Assembly (NCBI GenBank): GCA_038496445.1
Contig: JALMLS010000573.1
Span: 248,001 to 312,000 of the forward strand
Origin: Trichosphaerium sp. ATCC 40318
Lineage: Eukaryota; Discosea; Flabellinia; Trichosidae
Direction: 5' to 3'
Length of the DNA stretch: 64,000 nt
In this document: positions 1 to 11,390 of the stretch, piece after piece
Numbering within the stretch: the first letter of the stretch is position 1
Layout: every line of letters begins with the position of its first letter
Notes under the pieces: generated by a model
The model's database searches: none
What the model saw: only the letters and a program-made list of their open reading frames with translations
What the model was told of the DNA's origin: nothing
Translations under genes and position numbers: made by a program

Positions 1-609
1 ACTAGCAGAGATGTGGGGTGCTCAAAAAGATATAAATGACAACTTTGCGTATCGTACATCACAAGGATGGGTTATGAAGGGCATGATGGAACGAGTGGCT
101 AACGTATTGGGTCTGAACAAACATAAGGCAGCCCAGGCTACTAAGATGATCAATAATGCGTACATGACGCTAGCGTACCGTAAATACAAGGCGAGATGTA
201 CTATGGAAGCGAAAATCAGAGAAGAAAGGGGTAGGAAAGTTGGTAGAGGTTGTTGGAGAGCTAGCCGGCGGTCCCGGACACAAGGTCCGGACGCAGGCGT
301 TACATAGAACTAGTATACTATGGAATGGACAGGAAGGTATTTGGAAAATCACAGAAGATACGGATATGGATGTAATGGAGGAATGGATATGGAACGAACT
401 ATGTAAGGGTAAACAGGTTTTTACGCCGGGGTGGCTTTTCCTGTGTCTGGGAGGTTTTCTGTAACTTTTCCCCCAATACTTTTAATTTTTTACAACTATG
501 GTCCTAGTGGCCGTGTCGGGTGTTTGACGACTTCTTTAAGCGGCCTTTTCTGCGCCCTGCAAGTCAACGCCAGACAATAAACAATAAACAAACAAACAAA
601 CAAACAAAT
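1..609 (+). mobile_element. 3' end of a LINE-like (non-LTR) retrotransposon, cut by the window edge
   Basis: An open frame at 11-307 and a second, shifted frame at 240-464 read like the C-terminal tail of a reverse-transcriptase polyprotein (basic, Trp/Tyr-rich, e.g. GWVMKGMMERVANVLGLNKH). They are followed by an untranslated tail ending in a simple repeat of AAACA units (about 572-608). That order, coding end, short 3' UTR and A-rich simple tail, is the usual 3' structure of non-LTR elements. The tract is more GC-rich than the DNA after it. The coding part is either frameshifted or spread over two frames. No catalytic YxDD motif lies inside the window, so the class is inferred from structure and remains uncertain. 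Confidence 0.5.
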
Positions 610-783
610 GATAACGTACTTGTCATGCATCAGTTTACAGCAGATGATTTAGCTGTTGTAGAGACCTCTCATGACTATCTTGCCTTCTACACCTGGTAGA
701 GTATGTCAGCGCTGTAATCAAGTCGCTCCTTCCTCTAGTTACAATTTCTGTCACGCTTGTAGCTATGATTTACGCATATGTAG

Positions 784-857
784 TGTAAGGGTACGAAGGT
801 TGGATATATGGAAACTAAGTATTTATTTAAGTAACGTAGTTAAGTACAGAGCGTTAC
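784..857 (+). repeat. 74-bp direct repeat, copy 1
   Basis: This tract is nearly identical to 1599-1672, in the same orientation and exactly 815 bp apart. It contains the word AAACTAAGTATTTATTTAAG and ends GAGCGTTAC. There is no coding meaning in common. It is a small dispersed or duplicated element of unknown type. Confidence 0.85.
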
Positions 858-1598
858 AGATACTCCCTCACTAGGACAAACGTGGTGAAGAATCGAAGAC
901 CACGTGTAGGCTGGAAAAAGTAAAAGGTCTGTAATTAACAAAGTTGGTTGCTGACATGAGTGTCCAGAGTTTCTTTGGGATCTTGAGGCCACTATCTGTG
1001 AACAAAAGTTTACTATGAGCGTTTTGGTACTAATCTTAAGGCCGGCTATTTGTTAACAGGATCTTCGCTTACTTTATTGCTACCTGAACCTATTGTAGAT
1101 GCCTGATTTTCGCTTCAGCTTCATGCTTCTGTTGTTACCATGATCGCTTGTTGGATCTCGAGCTCTTTTGGGTTAACATTTTGAGGATTTTTTTTTTTTT
1201 TTAGGATTTATCTCTTTCTTTGAGTACCACCCCATCAACCGGAGCCACAGGTATTTAACACCTCGTGCCATAATAGAATTTTCTGATGCCGTGTCAACGT
1301 TTTTGATGTCTTGTGGACGATCTAGTTCAAATTTATGTGAGAACAATCAAATAAAACCTTTTTTGAGAAAAGGAGTGAGTTTCCGCCTGTTTTTGGCCAA
1401 TACTGTCCAGTTATCGTATTTTTTTCTTCATTAAGGTGAGATTATTTCTTTGAGGTCGGCTTTGCGGTGGGGTGTCCCTAGTACCCTCTGCTCGCTTTTT
1501 TGAATTTGTTGCCTTGCTCTAATCTCCACCTTGTCCCACTTTCTCGAGTTATTGGGCTCGAATATAATATGCAGGTTAAAATCGCGCTGTGTTCGCCA

Positions 1599-1672
1599 TG
1601 TAAGGGTACGAAGGTTGGGTATATGGAAACTAAGTATTTATTTAAGTAACGTAGTTAAGTACAGAGCGTTAC
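1599..1672 (+). repeat. 74-bp direct repeat, copy 2
   Basis: Second copy of the 784-857 element, with one or two mismatches. Confidence 0.85.
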
Positions 1673-1736
1673 TGTAGCACAAGATTTCCACCAATTAACT
1701 CTGTAACGTTCCAAAGTGTTGTCTTAATAAACTTGT

Positions 1737-1860
1737 GAACGCCTCGCACAAAGGCGAAGCCTTTGGTACTCGTCTACTTAATTAAAGCGACTCGTACAAT
1801 ACGCTTTGCTATTGTCCTCGTCTTATAACGCACTCGTTATTCAGATAACTCGTTTTATTC
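1737..1860. repeat. cluster of short hairpin modules, first cluster
   Basis: Several small inverted repeats follow each other, each flanked by the word CTCGT or ACTCGT. Examples are CAAAGGC-GAA-GCCTTTG, ACAATA...TATTGT around CGCTTTGC, and ATAACG-CACT-CGTTAT. Arms differ from hairpin to hairpin while the flanking word is kept. The same design recurs at 3120-3275. Confidence 0.6.
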
Positions 1861-3119
1861 ATTAATGGCGACCTTCGTGAGAGCGTATTCGCTGAATACA
1901 GGTAAAAGACTTAGTCATTTTTCGTTCGTTTATATGAGCAGTAGCAGTACGCACTAAAACCTTACGCACTGTAATCTCTGGCCTTTGTAAAGCAAGACAC
2001 GCCAGTTTCTGGCGTGTCTACAAAAAAGGCAAGAGTAAGAATGTTACTTTTTGCCACAAGTTGTTTTTCGGCCCGGTTATGCAACGAGTACGAAGTACGA
2101 GTAAATTAGGGCCTAAAAACAACGAGTGGCGAATGGAGCTTTTTTGAACGAGTGGTACCTTTTTTGTAGACGTATTGTCCGTATCATTCAAGTTTGCTAA
2201 TCTTTGCAACTTTTTGCTGTTTGTGACTTTTGGTTTTCGTGTTTAGTCAGATCTGACAGATCTTGCAACTTCTGTTAGTTCTTACAGAACTGACAATTTT
2301 GCTAGAACTAGCAGACCCAACGTTTGAAATGTGATTCACGTTATTGAAGGCTTGCTAGGCGGAAAAATCATGAATTTGCACTGCCCACGTGATTTTAAAA
2401 ACCCCAACATTTATTTTATTTTACAATTATACGGTTACATGGCGTCCGTACCACAATATCGCCTCCAGAGATACTTTGAGCGCTTTTGGAATTAATCTTT
2501 ACGGTTTTTTACCCGTTGATACGCGTCTTGACACTATGATTGTGTCAGCACTAGCGCGTGGCGGCGTAGTACGTTAGGCAACAAATAACAAGTAATTCGT
2601 ACCTTTTGGTCTTGTTCGGCTCCTTTGGACGCTTCTATGGTGAGTGTAGCATTTACAAGCGCACTTACGCAAAATACTGCGATAGTCTTGTTAGATGTGA
2701 CTTTGACATTGTATTTTTTTCTTGCGTTAAGGTACATAGACTGGAGTTGTGGAATGTGATGCATTCACATTGCACTGAACCTTCAAGTTTTTAACAGATC
2801 TGACAGAACTTACAAGAACTAGCAAAAGTGACAAGATCTAACAGATCTGTTAGTTCTTGCAAGATCTTACACTTTGATACTTCTGCCAAACCTGTCGCAA
2901 ACTTGAATGATACGGACAATACCATAAGCTGTATTTCAAATAAATAAGCACAACTTAAACTTTAATTCAGTTATTTTGCTCTTAAGTTTGGCTACACGGT
3001 CTAAGGTCTGCTGTGGCTTCTGTGGTACGTTGAATACTATTATTCAGTGCTAGTGCGCCCACTCTTGCTCCTATCGGCCCAGTTGTGTTTGTAAATTCCT
3101 ACCAACCTGAATAAAAAGT

Positions 3120-3275
3120 GCGACTCGTTTACAAAAAGCGTTGCTTTTTGTTTAACTCGTCTTGTGTTATTTGCTATTAGTTAATTACTCATGTACCAAA
3201 ACGCTTTGCGTTTTAGATACACTCGTCTTCATAATTATTAGTGAATGCGCTTTGCACGTTCACAAACTCGTCTTT
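3120..3275. repeat. cluster of short hairpin modules, second cluster
   Basis: Three more hairpins of the same design: ACAAAAAGC-GTT-GCTTTTTGT, AAAACGC-TTT-GCGTTTT and GTGAA...TTCAC around TGCGCTTTGCA. Each is followed within a few bases by AACTCGTCTT or ACTCGTCTT. Confidence 0.6.
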
Positions 3276-4283
3276 TAGACTTGTTTATTCTCTGAAATAT
3301 GCAGCTTAGCTGCTATAAATCGTTCGTTTTTTTCAACAGTAGAATAGAGGCTCTAAAACCATTACTACTGTACTCTATTACACTCAACAAACAGATTGCA
3401 CCAGTTTCTGGTGCATCTGCAAAAAAGGCAGGAGTTGGAAAAAAAGTGTTTACCACATCTGTCAGACCTGTACATCATGGAACCCATTTACAAACTTTGA
3501 ACAATAAATAGGCTTTATTTTACTGCACAAAAACTACAAGATCTTATGATCTTGTCAGGTATGGAAAACTACAAATACTACAAATTATTGCGACCACGTG
3601 TTCTTAACCACCATTATTTTATTTGGTAGTTCTAATGACCTCTAAGGCCCAACAGTTGTCTCCTATACTCCAAAAACGGATTACTACGCTAGTTAATATC
3701 GTACACTCAGCGCAGGTACTTTGTAATTTTACTCTTTGCGCCTGAACATGCCAAAATTACCACCTGGTGCTAGTAAGTTAACATGTTTATCATTATTAGT
3801 TCGTAGCCGTTTGTATGGCTCCTTGGGGTGAGTTAAGTAATGAGAGCGCACCTAAAAATTTCAGAACTTGAACGATTTTGAACTGTACATATTGAAAACA
3901 AGCGCTTTCACTTTACAAGAATGTTAGTTACTACATCGTCTTTATAATTGTGGGAACAGAATACAAAAATCACGTGATTGCGCTATGTGGAATGGTGAAA
4001 ACGGCAAAAACGGCAAAAACTGCAAACGAAAACTTGTGGTAATAACTAACTACCCTTTTTGAACACTTGGTTTTTTTTTTCGAACTGAACACAGTGTAAT
4101 GTCTTTGTATTGTGTTATAGCGCTACAGGCACAAGGAAAACAAAATTATTGTTATTGTAATGAATCAGTAAACACAAAACCAGAACCGTAGCGCAATAAC
4201 AATTCAACGAAAAATCTCATATCCAGTTAACACTGACTTAACACTACTTTTGTACTATTTAACCTCAAGGGTGACAACACGTC

Positions 4284-7200
4284 ATGACAGAACCACAAAG
4301 TGAAGAAAACAAATGTTTAACAGGTGAGAAAAAACAATACTTGAAACCATCTCTATTCAGTTACAGGAACCTTAGCAGTTAAACCAACCAACACTCTCTA
4401 TCATTCAAGTGCTCATGTAATTGAACTTGTGATTTTGTTTGCAGGTTTGTAAGATGTAGTAATCTAATGGCTGATCAATTATAGCAACGAATGGCTATAA
4501 ATACATTGTTTCAACATTAATTGATGTGAATGCCAATCTTGATGTTGTTGATAATGGTGGATATACAGCATTGATATATGCAGGTAAGTAATGTGACACT
4601 ATTAAAATACAGTATCTAAACTGACATTACTATTTTAGCAAAAAATGGACACGATTCAATTGTATCAATGTTACTCAATGCCAAAGCCAATATTGATGCT
4701 GTTGATAAATTTGGAGATACAGCATTGATGTGTGCAGGTAAGTAATGTGACACTATTAAAATACAGTATCTAAACTGACATTACTATTTTAGTACAAAAT
4801 GGACACGATTCAATTGTATCAATGTTACTCAATGCCAAAGCCAATCTTGATGCTGTTGATAATTATGGATATACAGCATTGATGTGTGCAGGTAAGTAAT
4901 GTGACACTATTAAAATACAATATCTAAACTGACATTACTATTTTAGTACAAAATGGACACGATTCAATTGTATCAATGTTAATCAATGCCAAAGCCAATC
5001 TTGATGCTGTTGATAATTATGGATATACAGCATTGATGTGTGCAGGTAAGTAATGTGACACTATTAAAATACAATATCTAAACTGACATTACTATTTTAG
5101 CAAAAAATGGACACGATTCAATTGTATCAATGTTAATCAATGCCAAAGCCAATCTTGATGCTGTTAATGATTATGGACATACAGCATTGATGTATGCAGG
5201 TAAGTAATGTGACACTATTAAAATACAGTATCTAAACTGACATTACTATTTTAGCAAAAAATGGACACGATTCAATTGTATCAATGTTAATCAATGCCAA
5301 AGCCAATATTGATGCTGTTGATGAATTTGGAGATACAGCATTGATGTGTGCAGGTAAGTAATGTGACACTATTAAAATACAATATCTAAACTGACATTAC
5401 TATTTTAGCAAAAAATGGACACGATTCAATTGTATCAATGTTAATCAATGCCAAAGCCAATATTGATGCTGTTAATAATGGTGGAGATACAGCATTGATG
5501 TATGCAGGTAAGTAATGTGACACTATTAAAATACAATATCTAAACTGACATTACTATTTTAGTACAAAATGGACACGATTCAATTGTATCAATGTTACTC
5601 AATGCCAAAGCCAATCTTGATACTGTTAATGGAGGCAGAAAAAACCCTGATTCAGGTACCATTACAATTTATCTGTAGCACTATTTGTTGGAAGGAAAAT
5701 TAATGTTGTTAGTTTTATCACCTGATAAAGAAAAGTGGCAAGACAACCCTCTTGTGTTATTTAAAGGAGTGATATCAAATGCCCCTTTTTTTGTTGACTG
5801 GTTTATAACATTTTTAAAACGATGTCCAAGTGGCAAACAATGCCACACACTGTGGAAATCATGTTCATCATTTGCAACCAAAAAAATGAAAGCACTTTCC
5901 TCTGAATTAATGGATAAAGATAAAATGATAAAGTGGTTTCGTTTCTTGGTATGCCTACATTATATAATATCCTTTGTTGATTATTAATATACAACCTTCA
6001 GCCAACACGTTCATATTTTAACCTGGCAATGGAAAAAGGTACATGTTATTTAATATGCTCTGTATTCGATCCCAAAGTTGTAATGTCTCCAGTACGATAT
6101 CCACAAATCATAAATACACTTTTGTAACACTCTTTGTTTATCAGGACTTCTGGAAACAAAATGGACAATTAATGCAAGGTATCTTGTATGATATGCCTGA
6201 TGATGCATGGAGCAATACAGATCAAAATGAGTACTTAAAAGACACCACTGCAGGTAACAAGTTGCTGTTTCTGTTACAAAAACTAAAAGGTATTACAAAA
6301 GGGGTGAAGGCTGAAAACGCATGGAACCTGAATCCGCGATTGTATTTTGCAAACAATTGGGACAGATCTAATAGCACGTGCGTTCAAAGAGTTGTCAACT
6401 GTTGGTTTTAGTTTATTTATTTTACAAAAAGAGGTGTTATTGTAAAGGCAACGCACTATAGAACACTGAATCTTCTTGATAAAACTGACAAAGTGGCTGT
6501 CAGAGAGTTCAAGATCCTCAAACGGGAGATGTCAAAAATGCATGGATGTGACAATTATGATATCATTGAAGCAACTCTTGTTTACAATCATATCTTGACA
6601 GAGAATTTTGGTCGATCCAACAAAATACTAAAACACAGGCATCAGTAAGTATTATCAGCAGTGTAGCTGAATCAAACTGAGTTTATTATTAGAGAATTGC
6701 CTTCCAGGTTGTTTAAAAAGCAAGATTGGAAAAAGGATGTCTGCAAAGAGTACAAAGAGAGAGTTTACAAAAAATGCAATGCCATACCCACTCAAAATGA
6801 TACAAATACCAATAACAATGACATCTCAGAACAAGAGGTAATGTTCATCAAAAAGTATGCACTTACATACCTGTTGTTTAGTTGCCAGTGATATTGATGG
6901 CCCATGGAACAACTGAAGAAGCGGCTTACAGTATTGTGAAGGCTGGTTTTACTCCGAGTGGTTTAGCTGCCGGTTACTATGGTCAAGGGATCTACTTCAC
7001 AGTACACACAAAACAACATGACATTTTATTCACTTTAGTTTTCCACTGTAGCGGAGTATAAAGTATGCTTGTTCATACGATAGAACAGGAAAAAAAGGAA
7101 AAACAGTTATTTTGAGTCTTGTCACTCCTGGCAACGTATATCCTGTACACAAACAAGAATTTTATATCATGTATTAATTAATGATTACAAAAAGGTACAC

Positions 7201-7984
7201 CCAAACGACAAGTTAAGAGGACAGCCAATAAAACCAGGATACCAAAGTCATTACACATTGGTAGATAAATTGGGTAGACCTGTCGCAGAAGATAAAGTCG
7301 CCAATGCAGTATGCGATGAGCTTGTTGTTGCACAAGGTAACTCTTTAAAAAAAAGTGAAGTTTCGATCTAAATCTAAGCATCATGTTATCAGATACTCAA
7401 GCTGTTGCTCGATATGTCATCAAAGTTGCGCTGAAACAAGGAAAAAAGAAAACACGCAACAAAAATAAACCCAAGAAAGGAAATAAAAAGACAGAGAAAG
7501 GAGAAAATAAACAAACTGAAAAAGATCAAGTTTCAGATGATCTCTCCGATTCTGAGAATGATAATCTTATTAGCAACCGGTAAGACATCACAATTTAGGT
7601 TTCTTGAATAGCTCATATTGTTGTACTAGAAAATTGTGGGCTTCTCATGTGGACTCAACCGACGACCAACTGTCAACTAACAACAACGTCAATGATGTCA
7701 ATCTTGAAATAGAATTAACAAAAGTCAACCATGAGGTTGACAAACTAAAGAAGAGCAACGCGAATACGCAGGAAGTTAATGAGAATTTACGGCAAACGTT
7801 TGATAAGCATCAACAATGCATTACCAACTTGAAACAAGACAAAGGCAAGTTAATAGAACGTGCTAATCACCTACAAAATGCCAATTCGACCCAACAACAA
7901 CAAATTGCCACGTTAACAGAAATCGTCACTAGCCTACAAGATATCAACGCCAAACTAGCTCAACTTGAAAATACAACGAAGTAG
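4284..7984 (+). CDS. ankyrin-repeat PARP-type ADP-ribosyltransferase, paralogue A (multi-exon)
   Basis: Exon 1 starts at the ATG at 4284 (MTEPQSEENKCLT), spliced in phase 1 to 4367-4444. Then come ankyrin exons at 4485-4583, 4639-4737, 4793-4891, 4947-5045, 5101-5199, 5255-5353, 5409-5507 and a partial one from 5563. A shared middle region follows (about 5679-6650), then the catalytic domain. There HGT (6904), GYYGQGIYF (6973-7005) and DELVV (7317 on) fit the His, Tyr and Glu of PARP enzymes. A Lys-rich linker and a coiled coil end at the stop at 7984. The family transfers ADP-ribose from NAD+ to proteins or nucleic acids; ankyrins normally choose the partner, as in tankyrase. The junction at 5625-5679 is ambiguous: the obvious GT at 5656 gives the wrong phase, whereas a donor at 5625 (GTTAAT) keeps frame. 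Substrate is unknown. Confidence 0.8.
4485..5656 (+). repeat. 154-bp tandem exon+intron units (one ankyrin repeat each)
   Basis: Intron donors lie at 4584, 4738, 4892, 5046, 5200, 5354 and 5508, exactly 154 bp apart. Each unit is a 55-bp intron (GTAAGTAATGTGACACTATT at its 5' end, CATTACTATTTTAG at its 3' end) plus a 99-bp exon that encodes one 33-residue ankyrin repeat in phase 1. The introns vary at essentially one site. The exons vary mainly at the residues just after the AV(D/N) word. Whole-unit duplication keeps the frame automatically. Confidence 0.95.
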
Positions 7985-9905
7985 ATCCATGTAAGCAATT
8001 TGCCAATATTCTCACAAATAAACAATCAGTTAGCTTAACCTATTGTACTCTTTGTTTACACAAACTTGTCGCGGCCACACAAAGGGCCAAACATACACCA
8101 GAAAAAACACAGCTCTAGGATTCACCACAGGCAAGATGATTTTGCTCGCGCCAAGCAACAAATAAGCATGATGCTCTCAATAATTAGATTTTTGATTTGG
8201 CTCCGAATGCGAATCTGTTCAACTGAAAATACGGTATCATCACTTCCTTTAATACCTACCCACTTGTAATATTACATAGCTATACGTTCACGTTCATTTT
8301 TTTTAAGTTGTTGTTACAGTACTCTATACAGCATAGTCAATATAGTCTTGTTTGCAACATCACAGTTAGTGCAGTTACTTATACCGGTTAGGTACATGAT
8401 TGATGTAATAATCCTTAAGCTATCCTCACTTTCTAGTTAGAACAGATACCAGTTATTTATTTGACATGTGCTGATGTGTATGACAGGTGACAGTACGGTT
8501 GATTACGAGTCTTTGAGTCATCCTATGACTTGGAAGGGACAGTAACATACGCAGACAAATGAACTAGGCAGAGAAGACTTCTGTATACCTTGAAGTAGCA
8601 AACCTCACGATTACAGCCTAGTAGGCGTCCTTGATGTCTTCCTCACGTTGAAAGCACTCATTGAAACTACGACGTAAGCCTAACAGACACCATATGTACA
8701 TCTGTCTTAGAATGAGGCGTTTTAAGCAACGGACTTTATTAACATAATGTGTGTTGCTAGGTGATTGCAACCCAAAACAAACTTGATCATTCCGTAAGTT
8801 TCTCAACTTTCACGTGGCTATTGATTCCGTCAACGAACGTGTGCTTGCAGTGCTCAATGCGCCGGGCCTACGATTTTGGTAGAAGCATTACCGAGTTAAG
8901 GTTTCGAACAGGCAGAAAAAAAATTGCAAAACGTTAGAAAAGGTTTTTCAACTATTTAATCAAACAATAGCGAATACCTTGCAGTGCAGGACCTATCCCC
9001 TTACCTTTGTAACCTGCAAGTGACTTTTTAGAGCGCTGTTTCGCGGACCATTTGTTAGTCCGACCGTCACGCACCATTATCATAACGTATTATAACGAGA
9101 ACCGTACGCCAAAATACAAGAAGTGCGCTGTTCATATCTTTTCACTGCGTAAGTGTATTGAGAAAGGTTTTTTATTGCGATCACGTGGTGAGATACAATC
9201 TTGCGCTTAGGTTTAAAAAATATTCTTTCTGTCTGTTGTTGTCATGTTAGGAGCGATAGACTACTTTACAATGGCGTATTTTAGTGGTAAAAGTAAATGC
9301 GTGAGGATTCTCACAGTCTTTTGGTCATACATAGACACTTTAGCGCAGCGGCGCGTAGCAGTGGCTAAAAGACTGGTGAAATTTTGCGTTTAACACTTGC
9401 TAGTGCCGTTCTTCAAGTGATCGATTATCCTGGTTTATGTACTGGAGACTGTGCGTATTGTACACGTATAAACATAAAACCCCGCAGTGAAACAAGCTAC
9501 GTGACCAGTTGCATGCGTAAAGCAACTTACGACTTGCAACAAAACGCCTTTGAGGTTTTTTTGCTCAACTAACACCATAGCAACCCTCAGCACGCGTGTG
9601 TGACTATTACACTCACAAAAAAAAACAACTTGTTCACTCTCTGTGCAATAACACTCAACGCAACCTCAGCACTGTATATGCGTGCGCCGTGAGCATTGTA
9701 ACCTCAAAACAAAATAGGACATAATAACAAGTGGTTTTGAGTGAGAGCCTTAAAAGAAGGATCACACTGGTGCTATGTCTAGATACTATGCTACCGAAAA
9801 AACATAAGAAGTTGCACAAGAAAATTTAATTAAGGTTACCTTATGTTGTATCGACGCCAGGTGGAGTATTGAGAGTACAGGTGATGGAGAAAAGACTAAA
9901 AACCA

Positions 9906-10072
9906 CAACGGAGCTGCACGAGGTAACAGTAAACCCTTATCACCTACGAATGGGATACCTCTACAATAAAAGCCGAACAGAGTTCAAGCCAATACTCCTA
10001 TGTTGTTGCAGCTTAGGTCTTCCTCCACAAGAAGCAAAGTCATGACTTTTCTTTAACGGTAGTTTTTTTTTT
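9906..10072 (+). repeat. 160-bp dispersed element with terminal stem and T-run, copy 1
   Basis: The segment from CAACGGAGCTGCACGAGG to TGTTGTTGCAGCTT is identical, or almost so, to 14482-14590. The similarity resumes, after a diverged gap, in CTTTAACGGTAGTTTTTT. AGCTGCA near the 5' end can pair with TGCAGCT near position 10012. The element ends in a T-run like an RNA polymerase III terminator. It may be a small structured RNA gene or a short retroelement. I could not match it to a known RNA. Confidence 0.6.
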
Positions 10073-10623
10073 GGTTGAAGTTTCATTTTTACGCTTTGTT
10101 TCGTTAGTTATGGTGTACACGTTGTTTTAGTGGTATTATTATAATACAGATTGTATGCTGCAAAGGCTTGAATAAACAAGGTACGGACTTGAGTTGCACA
10201 AAGATCAAAATCTTTATTGTTTACATCGACTGTGAAGTGACTTATAGTCCGTTGTTATCCCTTGGTCTCTTTGTTTCAAAAAGTCGAAATAATGCTACCG
10301 TAGCGTCACCTACGCACAGCAATGCCAGAAATAAACTTTTTGCACTGTTTTTGAGCGAGCGAATCTTCTTTAGGTCAATTCCGGCTTGAGTCAGCAGTGA
10401 GCTTGATACCAAGTTAAGGTGCGTCTTTGAATCCTATTGATCAAGGTGAAGTGACTGTAGGCTAATACATAACCTTTTTAAGAACCTATTTGATTGATTC
10501 GGGTAGAGGTGACTACATACTAATACTCATCCTTGCTAATGATCAGAACATACAATACATAAATTGTATCAAGTACATTTAAACGAATCCCAACATGGAC
10601 TCCAAAGTATGCGTCAGATAATG

Positions 10624-10830
10624 TCACATGTGATATCTTTACACGTACTGAAAACAGGTAATAAGACACAGAAAATTATGAATATTATTCGATTGTCCGT
10701 AGATGAACCCGTTTCTTTGATCACTGGTGGAAATGTAGCTGGTGAGCTTGCTGTTGGTGCTTTCGTAGTAGAAGTCATTATTGGAGCTAATGTTGTTGGA
10801 GGTGCGGTTGGAGTAAGGTTGACAGTGGCG
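10624..10830 (-). CDS. Pro/Thr-rich mucin-like exon, fragment
   Basis: The minus strand reads a Thr/Pro-rich stalk (PTAPPTTLAPIMTSTTKAPT) followed by a hydrophobic stretch (IIFIIFCVLLPVF) and a stop. Such stalks with a C-terminal hydrophobic tail are typical of secreted or surface-anchored proteins. A plus-strand exon at 15015-15127 shares the TTKAPTA word. I did not find the rest of the gene or its start, so this may be a remnant. Confidence 0.35.
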
Positions 10831-11390
10831 TAGGAAATTGATCTATAGAGTGTTAGTTAAAAGATATGAAATGGAGTTGTAAGTGCACCAATAAAACAGT
10901 CAACGCCGAGAAAACATGTACTACATAAAGAAAAAAAATCAATCAAACTACACTTTTTATATTTGCTTGTTACTGTTGTAATATCCTTGAGTACGAGGGT
11001 TGAAGCATTCAGTTTTGTCAGTGATACCTAATAAAGGCGTAGACAAGCTTAAATCAATCGTATACTTGGACAGTAGTTGAGGCCATGAGCGCAGATGGCC
11101 TTGAAAACAGACAATAGCGTCATTGATACAACACCAGGATCGATTCCGCCATTCAAACCACCTGAAAAACCATTCAATACTCACACAATCTGGAGTTTAA
11201 CAACAAAAGCAAAGTACGCTCACATAGTCTCATCTAAGGTACAGAACACTGTTCTTCCACAACAGTTTGTGGAGAAGTATTGTACATTCTCCAAAAGCAC
11301 GCCCATTCGAGAAACAGGATAAATTTAGTGCTCTTTCCACAGTAAGCCGTTGGCATTTTTGGGTGTTTATGTTCATACAAGGAATGTTCG

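Larger units (their letters stand above)
610..4283. other. gene-poor stretch with short repeats and hairpins
   Basis: No convincing gene was found. A weak open frame at 671-874 has a CxxC...CxxC spacing (CQRCNQ, CHAC) like a zinc ribbon, but it has no supporting context. The rest holds the direct repeat pair at 784 and 1599, the hairpin modules at 1737-1860 and 3120-3275, and the word-like repeats at 2240-2310 and 2795-2875, listed separately. Confidence 0.5.
7985..11390. other. gene-poor stretch
   Basis: No intact gene was recognised. It contains the first copy of the 160-bp duplicated element (9906-10072) and a Pro/Thr-rich exon on the minus strand (10624-10830). Other open frames here lack any family resemblance or splice support. 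Confidence 0.5.

Noticed and set aside
4584-5562. CRISPR-like regular repeat array
   Set aside because: The spacing is regular, but the units are ankyrin exons plus introns with GT-AG borders in a eukaryotic gene. The variable parts are codons, not spacers.
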